Origin: Drosophila miranda
Lineage: Eukaryota > Arthropoda > Insecta > Diptera > Drosophilidae
Assembly (NCBI RefSeq): GCF_003369915.1
Contig: NW_022881614.1
Location: 11,429,001-11,493,000, forward strand
Direction: 5' to 3'
DNA: 64,000 nt
The notes below the pieces were generated by a model. That model was not told where the DNA came from, did not search any database, and saw nothing but the letters and a program-made list of their open reading frames with translations. The position numbers and the translations under genes were made by a program. Positions 33,444 to 45,277 of this stretch are shown here, in pieces (the first letter of the stretch is position 1; the number at the start of each line of letters is the position of its first letter).

Positions 33444-36400
33444 TTTATTAATGCTCTCCACTCACGTTTTCCATTGTTGCCAGCGGATAACCCATTAAGG
33501 CTGTGCGCCATCATCGTAGTCATCGAGCGCTGCGACGAACTCTGATATTTATGGACTTCTTGTACGACAGAAGATGTCTGCTACTTGCGACTTGCAGCAG
33601 CTACATAGAGTTGCATGCCTCGGCGTGTGAACAATCACAGAGGCAGCTAAGGAGACTCTGGGGGATGCGGGTCTCCGATGGGAGCTGATGGGACTGATGC
33701 TACTGATGGGAAGGTTAAGTAAACGTAGCCTGGCCGGGTGTCAAGTTGAAGTTTAAACCGTTTACGAGTTACTTCTCCACGTACTGGCCATAAACGTAAC
33801 AGCTTTATCGACTGCTGCATCGATGATGAGCTCACTGTCCCCCGCGCACCTGTCCCCCCTCCGCATAATGGAAATTCTGACATTTGCCGCACTGAATCAT
33901 CCATGTTGCATGCTGCCAATTGGGTCGCCACTGCATCAATTTCGGGTCCGGCCAGTCGCTGATGATCTGCCGCTGGAGGCGGGGGCTGACACGACCACAG
34001 AAACAGAGCCACGATGCAGATGGATTCTTCTTGGGCAACTTTGCGTGCCGGGCGGGGGTTTCTTCATCATCAGCTATCTCTGATTTTAAATGGCCTTTTA
34101 ACTTATGCGTTTTTTGCGCCAATACAATGGAGGGGGTCGGACTGGATGGATGCACTTGGGATACGTTATGTGGGATTGGGAAATCATTCGCTGCATGCCG
34201 CATGCTGCATGCAGGATTATTCTCTGGAGATGGGCAGGGACTTACCCATTTCAGAGCCATCTCTGATTTCTTTTGATTGAGCGAATATATTCCAAGTCTC
34301 AACAGGAGCTAGGAGATGTATCCTTGGATGTCCTTCTCCCAAACACCAATCACTAATCACAGACACAGACACACACACACACATACACATACACACACAC
34401 AAACAAACTCTATGCACTCTCTGAAATAAGTCACAAATCCATGCGAATCCTATGGTCCTTTTGGGTTTTGCAGCAGCCGCCTCCGCGTGTCGTGGCTCCT
34501 CTATTGTCACGGTACTAGTGTGGCGATCGCAGCCCAGCTTCTCCAGCTGTTATACTTTGTTTGGCGCCAAATGCAATCAAATGGAATGGAATGAACGAAA
34601 ACGCTGCCGAAGCCGAGGCTGAAGCTGCAGCTGAAGCCGGAGATGGAGACGATGTGCAGATGGAGACGGAGAGCAGACCGAGTGCTGGCTGAGATTTTGA
34701 TACTTTATGGCATTTATTGCAATCGTGTGCAGCTGTGTTGGTTGGCTGGCAGGGATGGGATGGGCAGGGGGCTGGTGCTGCGGAGACTATTGTCTCAGCG
34801 GCGGCATCTCGTTTACCCAATGTACCTTGTCTTCCTGGGTCTGTAAAATTAGCAAGTTTCTGGCGATGATGGCGCTCTGGTGCTCGTAAATTGAAATCCA
34901 ATCGAAACCCTCAACGGTTGAGTGCATCATCAGCATCATCATCATGCCAAACGACTCATCTCATCTCCATTGAATGGCACGTTTGGGAAACAATTTTAAT
35001 GCGCTTCGAATGCAATCGGAATCGTCAAGAACCGCATACAGCGGTGTCTTCTAATCATGTCTGATCCGACACGGATGTCAAATAACCTGGGCCAGATTGA
35101 GTCCAGTCTTTGACCTTTTGCACCCCAGGAAAACTGGAATCGAAATGGTAATAAATACCGCTAATATCACCATCGACACCCTGGGGCCTGGCGGGAGACC
35201 ACAAAAAAACAAAACAAGTTGCGCAAAACAAGTTGCTCCATTTGGTGGCAACATCCATCTGCCCGGGCCACATCCAGCAGAAAGGGCAGTTGCTTCTCGT
35301 TTTCTTTTTGTTTTTTTTTCTGATTTTTTTGTTTGAATGTGAAAATTTGTTGCCCCGTTGTCTGGTGCCAACTTTAGGCCAAAATGCCTGACGATTTCTG
35401 GCAGCAGCAGCAACAGCAGCAGCATCAGTAGGAGAATGCTCATTGACATTTGCCCGTTTGCACTGTTGTCGTCGCGCGGTGTTTAGAAAGGCAGCTCCAC
35501 CGAAAGAGACACACACGGACGGACACGGGCCTCGGCAGAATGTCATCGCTTCCTATTTAAATTTAAATTTAAACTTGTTAAATGACCGAATAATATGCAA
35601 ATTGGTTTATAAGAAACTCTGCTACAATGTGTTGCTGTGTTCATATGGCACACATTTCCAGAAATATACGAATACGCATGGGTACGAGTATTTGGAATAC
35701 TTATTGAGGAAAGCCAAAGAAAAGTTGTTTACCAATTATGACAGCTGCAGCCAAAGCAGGCGCCAAAACTTGACGTCACTTTGACACATTGACCATTTGT
35801 TTATAAGTATGTGGTATAGCTATTAATTAACTAGCAGATAAAATATGATGCCAATAACTCAAAATGCCTCAGATTACTAATTGCCAACAGTTGGGGAGAT
35901 GTGCATGAGAGATTCGAAGAGATTCCCTGATGATCTCTTCTCTTGATGGACAGGCGCCGACATCGATTCGTCAATCGATAGAAATCTGTTTTCAGTAACA
36001 GTGTGTCAGTGTTTTCATGTGGCGTTTTCCAAACGATTAGCCTCAGAGAACCAGAGAATCAACGGGTTTCTTTTTAGTCGAATCGGTAACCGGAGCGCCA
36101 GAGTTTCCATGTTATTTTGACATTTGTGTGGCGGCGAGGTCTAGCCTTGATCGTCGCCAAGACCATTTTTTCCAGAGTCTCCGGCAGCCGGATAATTGAT
36201 GGAGGCATTCACTTTGCCCCGTCGTCATAATTGCAGTGGCATCTGCATCAACGAGTACACTAAACGCTCCTAGAGGCCCTCCTCTCAGCCATCCCACTTC
36301 TCATCGGATCGCTGTCAAACGCGATAAAATTTAACATTTGCATCTGAAGTTATGACAACAATAAGGCTGCTCCACTGATCCACTGATCCATCCCATCGTG

Positions 36401-37077
36401 ATCACGTGATTCGATATCGCTGGTAAATGTAAATGGAAATGTCTCTCCCAGCATAGCATCTCCCATGCGGATCAAGTCTCAGGTCGGGTCGGATTGCCAA
36501 TCTGGGTGAATGCGAAAAATCCAAATTATGCATTCGTCATATGGGAAGTAACCCTATAGGCGTGTTTCTCGTGGGTGGGAAAGAGGTTTACTCGCAATAT
36601 TGTTTTCGCTACTGCGTTTCATGGGCAAGCACTGATGGTTCCGAGCTCTGAGTCTGAGATCTTCTACTAGTGAGGTTCGCCCAAAAGTTTGGTATATCTC
36701 TGCATTGCTGAAAAACGAAATCGAAAGTGATTTACATACCACTTGCCCCGTAGATCCGAGTATCTATAAATTCAAGTTCAGGGCCAAAAAGTCAACTATT
36801 TAAGTAGCATAAATATGCACATATGTATGTATGTATGTCTCCTCCTGTGTTTTTTCCCCTTGACTATCTCGTAGACCTTGTCATTTTTTGGGGGACGCAT
36901 AAATTTAGGGGAACTCGTTTTAGTGTCCGCTAATTAGTTGCGATTGAATATTCACATATTTCAGTTTCTCCCATCAGCCATGTGCCATCAGCCGAGATGC
37001 ATGATCGATGCTTTGGGGAGGAATGAATTCGAAACTGAAGTTAACTTTTAACTGCTTTTATTTTTGGTAAACAATGC
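33444..37077. other. Large intergenic region, no gene found
   Basis: About 3.6 kb without a convincing frame. It holds low-complexity DNA only: a (CA)n-like run at about 34355-34410, CAG-rich runs near 35400-35430, AT repeats near 35560-35575, and (TGTA)n near 36820-36838. It may contain cuticle-gene enhancers; nothing in the sequence proves it. Confidence 0.4.
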
Positions 37078-37503
37078 TTATTCCTTAGGGGGGTGGGCTG
37101 CGATCCAGTCCAGGGCGCGCTGGATGGCCTCTGGGATTGGGGGAGGGGTTGGCAGAGGGGGCTTGGCAGCCAGCACCTGGTATCCGTTCTCGTCGGCAAG
37201 GTACTGGATGGAGACTGGCACACCCTCGGGAGATGTCCAGGCCTGGTCGCCCTTAACCACCCACTGCTCGCCTTGCTGCTCACCTTGCTGGTGGACGTTC
37301 ACGGAGTTGTCGAGCTCCAGAGCATACTTGAAGCTGTCAACGTTGACTTCCGCTTCACTACGGAGCACATTGGCATCCTCGTTGGCGTAGGCCACAGCCA
37401 GCAGACAGGCGAAAGCAATCTATTGTGGGGAATCGGAGAACAAGTTAGCCATTATCCTGCTAGGAATCTTTCGGGATTTAAAGCCACTTACGATGAACTT
37501 CAT
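37078..37503 (-). CDS. Cpr47Eg: Cuticular protein Cpr47Eg (RR-1)
   Basis: Small secreted larval-type cuticle protein. Exon 1 (37503-37492) encodes only MKFI. The intron is gtaagt...atag, and exon 2 (37419-37078) encodes the rest, 117 residues in all. The signal peptide is MKFI-IAFACLLAVAYA. An RR-1 chitin-binding domain follows: DSFKYALELDNSV, GEQWVVKGDQAWTSPEGVPV, IQYLADENGYQV, PPLPTPPPIPEAI. The tiny first exon interrupted inside the signal peptide is typical of insect cuticle genes. The frame and splice sites are intact, with a good TATA promoter just upstream. It lies next to Cpr47Ef as in the 47E cluster. Confidence 0.88.
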
Positions 37504-37532
37504 GGTGTTTTCTTGAAGACTTGAAGAGACTT

Positions 37533-37570
37533 ACTGATATCGAAATGGAACTTCTGTCATCTTTTTATAT
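37533..37570 (-). promoter_or_regulatory. Core promoter of Cpr47Eg
   Basis: On the minus strand a TATA box (ATATAAAAAG, about 37561-37570) is followed about 32 bases later by an initiator-like ATATCAGTAAG (about 37530-37540), 30 bases before the ATG. Confidence 0.7.
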
Positions 37571-38073
37571 GCTGCTTTTGCCGCGCGGCGATAAGACGCC
37601 CAAGTTCAGGTCGTCTGACGTAGAGGATTTTAAATTCCACTAATTATGCATATGATAATCAAAAATACACGTTTTCTGATTATCCAAAGATCCAACCGAA
37701 ATTCATATCAAGACCCAAACAGGCGGAAGATGTGTCTGCGACGGAGACATTAACTATGTGTCGAATACTAGAAACATCGTAAAGATATAATTAATTCTCT
37801 ATTTTCGTCAAAAAAATCGATAAAAGAACATCATTTTAATAAGTTCGTTCGTCTTGTTTTAAACTGGTTTCAATATTGTTCGCATTTTGTGTAAATATAG
37901 ATGTCTGTTGGCTCCGGCGTGGACAAGGCCACCTTGACAGCACATCCCACGTTGCCTACAGCTCTGCTCTTCTCCCAGCAGTCACCCCCGCAAAACATCA
38001 ATCTGAATCAATCAACCTCTCTTTTTTGATTATAAATAATTTACTTTATTGCCCATTTAGCTGTAACCTAAAG
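37571..38073. other. Intergenic, Cpr47Eg to CG9067
   Basis: About 500 bp, AT-rich, with no frame or repeat that I recognise. Confidence 0.4.
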
Positions 38074-38690
38074 CTATGCGTTGCCGCTCATCAATTTTTG
38101 TACGGCACGATCGAATTTTCTGCAAAAAGAAATGGGATGTGAGTGGGAGTATAAAAATTATCCCATGAGAAGACTTACTTGAAAGTCAGGGACTCGCCCG
38201 GAATGTAAAAGGGATTGCAGACGGCATCTGTGTAGAGGATATGCAGGTTTCGAAAGGTCTGGAAAGTATTGAAAGTGGCATTGGCATGTCTACCAGCTGT
38301 GGGACTAGTACTTACCGCTCGCACCTCGTTCTCGGAATCAATGACCACTATGAATTTCACCCTGGAATTGGTGACGAAGCCATAGCTGAATGCAGACAAA
38401 AAACACCGGTTAGCCTTAGCGCCACGCTGAGCATACATTTTATGATTCTCTGTGGAATATAAAAGTCTCAGGTAGAGTTCCTTTGACTCGGGAACTCACT
38501 TGCCAATCAAACACTTCTCCTCTACCACGTCCAGAGCGGCGTGTACATGGTACTGCAGGTCCAGCTCCTGCTCCATATCCGATGTAGTCAGGTACATCGG
38601 GGCATTCTTCAAATATTAAAAATGTAAGTACATGCATCCATTTGTACGAATATTACTCACATCTTTGCCAATAACTGCAAAAAATTACAT
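38074..38690 (-). pseudogene. CG9067: TRAPPC2L homologue (CG9067) with premature stop
   Basis: TRAPPC2L is a subunit of the TRAPP vesicle-tethering complex, with a longin-like fold. Five exons: 38690-38661, 38606-38437, 38385-38316, 38258-38179 and 38119-38074, all with GT-AG borders in phase. Family sequence is clear: AVIGKD, NAPMYLTTSDMEQELDLQYH, ELYLRLLYSTENHKI, YGFVTNSRVKFIVVIDSENE, NLHILYTDAVCNPFYIPGES. Two lesions: TGA at 38496-38498 directly after CLIGK, where the family has Gly (GGA to TGA needs one base), and no usable start. The ATG at 38690 is followed at once by TAA in the frame of AVIGKD. A Gly-to-Arg change (LYLGLL to LYLRLL) lies downstream. An upstream exon cannot be excluded for the start, but the TGA lies inside a conserved exon. 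The CG number is from memory of the region. Confidence 0.8.
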
Positions 38691-38959
38691 TTTACTTGTT
38701 TATTTACTTTCAGCGCAACAGCTGACGACAGCGGCACCGACAAAGTATCGGAATTAAAATCGATGCAAAGTATCGATTGTTGGGAAAAAGTCAAGTGCTG
38801 CCACACTGGTGAATTTAACAAGACCGTATTTTGCCAAAAATTTTGCCACAAATTTATAAGACCAGAAATTTTTATCTATACTCATTGTGGTAGTTGGAGA
38901 AAAAAACATTAAAAATTGATATCATAGCTATTACTGATCGGCTTAGCACCCTGCTGGAG
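38691..38959. promoter_or_regulatory. Divergent promoter region, CG9067 and Vhl
   Basis: The two genes are transcribed away from each other from about 270 bp. TATCGATT-type sites near 38757-38777 resemble the DRE motif of Drosophila housekeeping promoters, and gtgtggcagcac on the minus strand resembles other TATA-less core motifs. Confidence 0.45.
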
Positions 38960-39526
38960 ATGGCGCTGCAGATTGCACATAACAATCGTGGCAATCCGCA
39001 CGCGCTGCATCCTCCACCAGCCGCCGAGCTTGTAGAGGTCTTTGTGCTATTTGTCAACACAACAAATCGCACTGTTGATCTCTATTGGGTGTGCGACCGC
39101 GATACGGAGAACATGTATCTCAGCCTGAAGCCGTTCGAGGAGGTGCGCGTCAACACGTACAACACGCACACTTGGCTCTTCCGCGACTACTACACAGGCG
39201 AGCGGATGCACGTTAAGTCCAGGCGCATATTTGTGCCCGTTCCCATGCGCGTTCCAAAGAACCCTCAAAATCCCGAGGAGCTGTGCGATGTACGCAGCCA
39301 GGTGAACATCCATTTCCCGATGCGCAAACTCAAGGACACCTGTCTTTGGCTGCTTGCGCGCTATCTAAATCGCACGAGCAATTCACCTCGAAGGCTGGTC
39401 AGCAACTATATGATACCTTCGACGCTGAAGCAACAGTTGTTCGTTATTCTGACCACCATGGAGTCCTACTCGAGGACGGCTCGCATCAGACGGCGTCGCG
39501 TCCGAGAGATGATAAATAATATTTAA
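38960..39526 (+). CDS. Vhl: von Hippel-Lindau tumour suppressor homologue
   Basis: Substrate receptor of a Cullin-2/Elongin BC ubiquitin ligase that recognises hydroxylated HIF-alpha (Sima in flies); also linked to tracheal and microtubule biology. Single exon, 188 residues, starting MALQIAHNNRG, which aligns with the fly protein start. The beta domain runs from about residue 25 to 125 (FVNTTNRTVDLYWVC, FEEVRVNTYNTHTWLFRDYY). The alpha domain with the Elongin C-binding BC-box lies near residue 155 (PSTLKQQLFVILTTMES). The Trp and His region that binds hydroxyproline in human VHL is present. The frame is intact and ends with an Arg-rich tail. Slightly longer than my recollection of the melanogaster protein (178 residues). 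Confidence 0.92.
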   Translation: MALQIAHNNRGNPHALHPPPAAELVEVFVLFVNTTNRTVDLYWVCDRDTENMYLSLKPFEEVRVNTYNTHTWLFRDYYTGERMHVKSRRIFVPVPMRVPKNPQNPEELCDVRSQVNIHFPMRKLKDTCLWLLARYLNRTSNSPRRLVSNYMIPSTLKQQLFVILTTMESYSRTARIRRRRVREMINNI

Positions 39527-39755
39527 AGTGGCATAAGGGAAGAAACCCAAGCTTGATTTCCAAATAGTTTTAATAATAACTTTAATTGATTTTCAATTGT
39601 ATCATCTTTCCTTTGATTTGTTTGTTTGTTACTTATGTACAAATTGGCTTGCATAGAGCGTTTTATAGGTTGGTTTTCTACGATTGCATTGATTTTTGTA
39701 TTTTTTAACAGTTTACTTATAATTAAATATATAATATATGTTCTATGTATATATG

Positions 39756-39803
<48 letters not shown>

Positions 39804-40242
39804 TAGTGTAAAAACAATGTGAATATTACGCAATTCTCTAGATCTAAATGTTTTCAGATGCGATGCCAGATAATGTAAATGGTATGTCTGCGGATTATCT
39901 ACTTGTGTGTTGTGTCGCAAACTTAATCTCTTTTAAGTCTGAATCTGAAGTATATAATAATTCCTAAACAGAGCAAACAAATAGCACCCTGGTGCATTTA
40001 CATAAATAAATGTTTAAACAGATTCCTTCTTAAATGGTTAGTCCACAGGACAAAGTAATTACAAATACATTGCAAAATACATACAAATGGTTAATCGAAC
40101 AAACTACAGCTTAAATCTTTCAATTTAGCGGGAATCGGCTAGGAGAGTGATTTCATGCCGTCGCTCAATACTTTCGCGTGACGCGCTCCAGACTATCTCC
40201 GATCGAACCTGTTGAGTGAACGGACTGGACTTACAGATGGAC
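39527..40242. other. Intergenic, Vhl to WDR48, with (TA)n repeat
   Basis: Convergent 3' ends. A TA dinucleotide run lies at about 39758-39798. Several possible polyadenylation signals are present; no gene. Confidence 0.5.
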
Positions 40243-42728
40243 CTAATCAGATCGCATTTGAGTGGTCTTACCGTCGTAATTGAAGTTCTGCTTTGTTTTG
40301 TATTGAAATGTAAGATCTGTTGATTGCTTCCAGATGAAGTGACGCACCGTACGCAGGTCCATGTCGGGGTCCACGACCTAAGTTAACAATGGAATGGCAA
40401 TAGAATATACACAGAAGCTATAAAGGGATCGCTCAACTTACCACATCGTTGCACGACAGTTTGATGCGTTCATCCGCTGGCAGCTGTGAGCCTTCCGAGT
40501 TGCCGTCGCTTTGGCTGTTCAGCAATGAATTGTTTGCGTTGGCCCCGCTTGGGGTTGTCTCTGCATTCAGCACCTTCTCGAGCACATGCTCGCACACCTT
40601 GCGGCACTGAATGAACTCGTTGGCCACCAGGCGATCCTGCACAAATGAAAGGTAAAGCATAATTTAATATGAGTGCCATACTACCATCATTTGACTCTAC
40701 CTTCTTGGTGCGCTCTGGCTTGGTCATCTGTGGGTGCGGCTGCAGGAAGAACGGTATTTTGAGGAACTTGGGAATGTTCTTCTCAATCACCACATCGGTA
40801 ACCCACTGCGGTGCTGTCTCATGTAGCAGAGTGCATTCGCTGTCGCCCGCTGCGTCGCGGACCAACAGACGGCAGACAGTCCGCCCGCCCACCTCGCTAT
40901 TGGATAGTCACAATATGAGAATACTTGTAGCGAATGGAATACTATACGACTCACCTGAATATGACTGGCGTATGTTTGGGCACTTGAAAGTAGCCGTTGC
41001 CATGCATGTCCGGCTCCAATTGGTTTTGCGGTATTCTATGCGGTGGTGTCCAGTACTCGAGCAGTGCCTCCAAGAGTAATTTCCCATAGTTTATCTGCAC
41101 AATTGAGTTAAAATCAGGACATTCCATCAGAAATGTATACCTTTCATACCTTTATCTCTGTTGTGGGATCGACGCACTCCGGCAGTCCGGCCTCGATAGA
41201 CACCCAAGCCGAGAAGCAATCGCCCTCCTCCTGACCCAAAACAATCGTTGGCATCTGCAGTGAGAGATATCATATAGAGAGGTTATAATGTTGGTATTAC
41301 AAGGTAAAGTAAAGGAGTAACTCACCCCAGTTTTGAGATCCACTGTGAACCAATTTGGAATGTAGACTTGCTTGTTGCGCTTTTTCACCTCCGCCTCGTA
41401 GTCGATTGGGCCCAGAGTGTCCTTCTTGACCACTCTTAGAACGTCGTAGAGCACGACTTGATCCTGGGAGTCTTTCGTTAATATATAACGCTTGTCGTTC
41501 AGCACAGTACACTCCTTGATGGCGGCCCCGCCCTTGATGCAAGCCAGCTCCGTGCCACCTTGCGTCCACTGTGCATCCAAACCGCCCGACGAGTTCAGGG
41601 TGCCCCTATCGTACATGGGCAGTTTCCAACAGCGAATGTCCGAATTCCAGGTGGTGGCCCACACGCCAGTCTTGTCCATGTTGTAGCCCAGACTGAGCAC
41701 AGGCGCCTTCTCCTCGCATACGAGCGTCTTGTTGCTGGGATTACGCATCTCTGTCACAATAATATTTTGATCCCTGCTCCCCGATATTATGTATTGAAAG
41801 TTCTCGCTCATTAGCATCGACCACACGCCCTCCTTGTGTACGTGTATGGTCTGAACGCAGCGTTGTTGGCCCAAATTCCAGACCTTGATGGTGCCATCAG
41901 AGCTTCCGGATACAACCTGGTTGCCGTCGGGGGAGACTACAAGGCAGCGAACGTTTTCCGTGTGCCCTCGGAGCTTCATGCTTCGCATACAGGTTCTCGG
42001 ATCCCATATTCGCAGTATATTCTCGGTGGATCCGCTCACAATTACGGTGCCAGAGGGATTCATGGCCAGGCTATAGATCGAATCCTTTGACCCAGTCAGA
42101 CTAGAGGTTGTAACGGTGTTGTTGCTGGCAGTTAGCGCTGTTAGTGTGTTGACATCCCACAGGAATATCGCCTTGTCTAGCCCAGCGCTGGCTACTTGCT
42201 CTCGATCCTTGGCATAGGCCAGAGCCTGGACATAGTCGCGATGTGTTCTGAGGGTCGACATGCAGAAGCCTTTCTGAGCATTCCACACCTTCACCGTGGT
42301 ATCACAACTGGCGCTGATAACTGAATGGACAAATGGTTAGACATTATATTCACTATAATGGCTCATTATCCATTATCCGACTTACGGTTCCTTCCGTTGC
42401 AGCAGAGCACTATGTCGTTGACCCAATCATTGTGATGTTCCATCGACTGTATGTACTTCTCGCTGGACTCCGAGCACGTGTTCCAAACCCGGATGATCGC
42501 ATCACGTCCGGCCGAATACAATTTGCCATTGTTCGGATCTAGCTGCAACGAATTGACACCATTCCGATGCTGTTTCTCCTCGGCGTCTCGTATCACGAAG
42601 GAAACCTAGAGAATTGGGCGCTTTGTAAACTCAATTTTCTCCTCGCCTTCCACGTTCTGATAAGGCCATTCTGTTTCCCCACTCACCTGCATCTTTTTCC
42701 GAGCTTGACAAGTCTTGTGCGTCAACAT
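40243..42728 (-). CDS. CG9062: WDR48/UAF1 homologue (CG9062)
   Basis: WD-repeat protein that activates the deubiquitinases USP1, USP12 and USP46. Eight exons: 42728-42687, 42605-42386, 42320-41326, 41254-41150, 41094-40955, 40896-40701, 40636-40442 and 40377-40243, all with GT-AG borders in phase, giving 675 residues. It starts [14 protein letters not shown]. About eight WD repeats fill the first 370 residues ([53 protein letters not shown]). The C-terminal half has the DUF3337 region and a ubiquitin-like end ([17 protein letters not shown]). No stop or frameshift seen; length close to the fly protein as I remember it. It is transcribed toward Vhl. Confidence 0.9.
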
Positions 42729-43895
42729 GTCTACAAATCGAAATCTAGGAATTTCCAACCAAGTCCGAAATTTTTCGCACCTATTTCTCTCTCTTTCTCT
42801 CCAAATTCTTTCCTCCTCTCTTTCTCTTGGTCCTCTCCTTCTCCGGCGCCGGCTAGTGATGCCACTCAGTTTTTGTATGTGTTTTGAAAACAGCTGTGGT
42901 TCAGGGCTGAGTTTTGTCGATAAAATCTCCAGGGCTACTTCATCTGTTAAATTTAATTTTCAAAGATTTATTTAAGAATAAAGGGTATAGAAACTTCCAT
43001 GCATCATTTATTGCAATGAATTGCATTTAAATACTTGGCGCGCACTACTCGACTCTCTTCAAACCGGTTAAGGCTCTCGTTTTTGCTCTCTCTCGTTTAA
43101 CCGCTAGGCAACAAACTTTGTTTTAGTTAAAATACAACAAATGGGAGTACTTACAAGTAGTTAATCCGGATCAAAATTGATTCAGCAATCATATAAAATT
43201 ATCTGGGCAAAACTGAGAGATCTATATAGCTGGGAATATTTGACGGAAGAAAGAATAACCAAGAATTAGTCGTCATAACCGGTTCAGAACAATGAGTCCC
43301 ATTCCATGCACACATACCCTGGAGGAAGTGGATGTTATAGAGTTGTGAATATGTTTGTCATCCAAGACTCCGTAGGTATCAGGATCGAGATAAATATACA
43401 CAAGATACTAATAATGTACTTGAATATGTCTAAAGAATATCAATTTAAGAAAAGGTCTTTATAAATCACGTTTCATCTTCATATAATATTAACAAAATAG
43501 GGTATACAAAGGCCTATACTAGGGCTTACACGCCACATAGCGACTGTTTTTGTTGTTGAACTATTTTGTTTAAGCCTTGTTTTAGTCAAAATGCACTAAA
43601 AGCAAGTGTTTAAAATAAGCCAGTTAAGTAGAAAATACGTTAATTAACTAGATAAAATTATGTGGGCACGGCTAAATTTTCTATATAGCTAATAATATTC
43701 GCCGGAAGATCAAAAACGAGGAATATGTAAAAAAGAACTTGGATCCGTCAGTATATTTACGGTATATTTTTAAAATTAAACGGTATATTTTAGTATATTA
43801 TAACGATAAATCTTTATATAACAAAAAAAAAAGAAGACTGCGCTATCGCCGGAATAATATAATATTACGTTGATTTTGCATTTGCACTAAAAATT
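42729..43895. other. Intergenic with a diverged AT-rich duplication
   Basis: Between the divergent WDR48 and small membrane-protein genes. Two segments, about 43123-43265 and 43570-43725, are diverged copies of each other (shared 'ttgttttagt-aaaat', 'ataaaattat-tgggca', 'tctatatagct-a-aatatt'). They may be remnants of an old element. Near 43750-43800 there are repeated 'ggtatattt' motifs, possibly core promoter signals for the gene at 43896. Confidence 0.45.
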
Positions 43896-44363
43896 ATGGC
43901 CAGCGGACAAAATAACGACGAGGGCAGCTTGTGCGAGAAAATAGGCTTGAAGCCGCTCACCAAAGAAAACGTGTTCAACTACTACATACCACTGCATGGG
44001 CTGGTCAGCTATGGAGCTCTATCGGTCAATGTTATGAACCCTCAGATTGTGCCCAAGCTGTTGCCGAAAAATGACCTTACTAATGTGTTCTTGATTTCAT
44101 CTGCGGTAGGCACGGGTTTCTACATTTACGGTCGTCCCCACCTGAAGGACGTCAAGTCAAACAAGCGCCTGGCGTATGCAGCTCTCGGCGGCGTTCTGTT
44201 CAGTATGGGGTCAGTGCTGGCCTGGGCCCTACTAAACTCATCTCTAGCTGAAGATAATGCTCTTCTCGCCACTTTGGTTGGACTGGGAACCGGCGCCGCC
44301 ATTGTGAAGGAACTAAGAGATGACTCCGGATATGTGAAGAGTAGATGTGAGCCGCATATTTGA
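43896..44363 (+). CDS. Small multi-pass membrane protein, unknown function
   Basis: Single-exon frame of 155 residues starting MASGQNNDEGSLCEK. Hydrophobic stretches at about 61-80 (TNVFLISSAVGTGFYIYG), 91-113 (RLAYAALGGVLFSMGSVLAW) and 121-137 (LLATLVGLGTGAAIV) suggest three membrane helices with short charged loops. No signal peptide. Its place between the WDR48 and FBXL6-like genes makes CG13220 a possible melanogaster counterpart, from memory of the region only, so no symbol is given. The frame is intact, with a polyadenylation signal (aataaa) overlapping the stop region. Confidence 0.75.
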   Translation: MASGQNNDEGSLCEKIGLKPLTKENVFNYYIPLHGLVSYGALSVNVMNPQIVPKLLPKNDLTNVFLISSAVGTGFYIYGRPHLKDVKSNKRLAYAALGGVLFSMGSVLAWALLNSSLAEDNALLATLVGLGTGAAIVKELRDDSGYVKSRCEPHI

Positions 44364-45277
44364 ATAAAATTATGTATTAAAATCGAAGAATCTTTGCTTT
44401 TTGTGCGGAAAGAGAGATAGGGATTGGATTTTTTACGAAGCAGCAATACATACATACATGTATGTATGTTTGTACATAAGTACAAACAATAGAGATTGAA
44501 AGTGTTTGCGTTTATTATAAATTAAATGTAATGTACCTTTAATTGCCTTCTCTTAACTACAAATAATGCCTAACAATTGAATTGTGTTATTTAATTAATA
44601 TTTATGTGTGGTATAGCATTTATTAATGGTTAATATTGAAAACATTCAATGAGAACGTTCTCAAACGCCAATATGTACATTTCAATCGGGTTCATTCTAC
44701 AAAGTGTCTTATTTATCGACTTTTCAATTGACGACTACTATCTTTATGGTTAATAAATCAATATGTATTTCGAGAAATACAATTTTTACTTAGTCTAGAT
44801 TCTTGTATACGTACATACTTTACAAACACACAATGGTTGGACTTACTAATAATGAATCGTATGTGCATACACAAAAAAAAATTAAATCGTCCTTGCAAGT
44901 GGTTGGTACTCGCCGTTCTACAAAAAATTCGAATCAACTATATTATGAATACATATTGCATTTACAAAAGATTGCAGCGTGGTCTCTCAACGGCTCCTTT
45001 TTTTGTTTCGGATGGAGAAAGATAACGGAACGTCTAGTATACTAAGATAGTACAATTATTACACACTACCGCCTATAAACAAGATAAGCATAATTGGAAG
45101 ATGCAAGCCATTGCAATTGAAATATTCATATTGAAATATTTTCGCGGACTACGATTACATCAAAAAAAATCGCCGAACGACTCTTCTGCGTGGAAGCAAC
45201 CATTTAAAATACATTTAAATGTGGCCCGCTTGCTCAACAATAAAACCGATGTGTGACTGACTGGCACACTGACTGTA
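44364..45277. other. Intergenic, convergent 3' ends
   Basis: AT-rich, about 900 bp, with short (tacatacatg)-type repeats at 44445-44470. No gene or known element recognised. Confidence 0.4.

Noticed and set aside
33444-37077. Several frames of 60-160 codons
   Set aside because: None has a recognisable family or good coding composition, and overlapping frames occur on both strands, as expected by chance.
38440-38637. Reading TRAPPC2L exon 2 as ending at GGCAA|gtgagt, which would avoid the TGA
   Set aside because: The sequence after gtgagt continues to encode conserved TRAPPC2L residues (ESKELYL, LLYSTENHKI) in frame up to a real donor (gtatgc). The gtgagt is therefore best read as exon sequence; splicing there would skip conserved residues.
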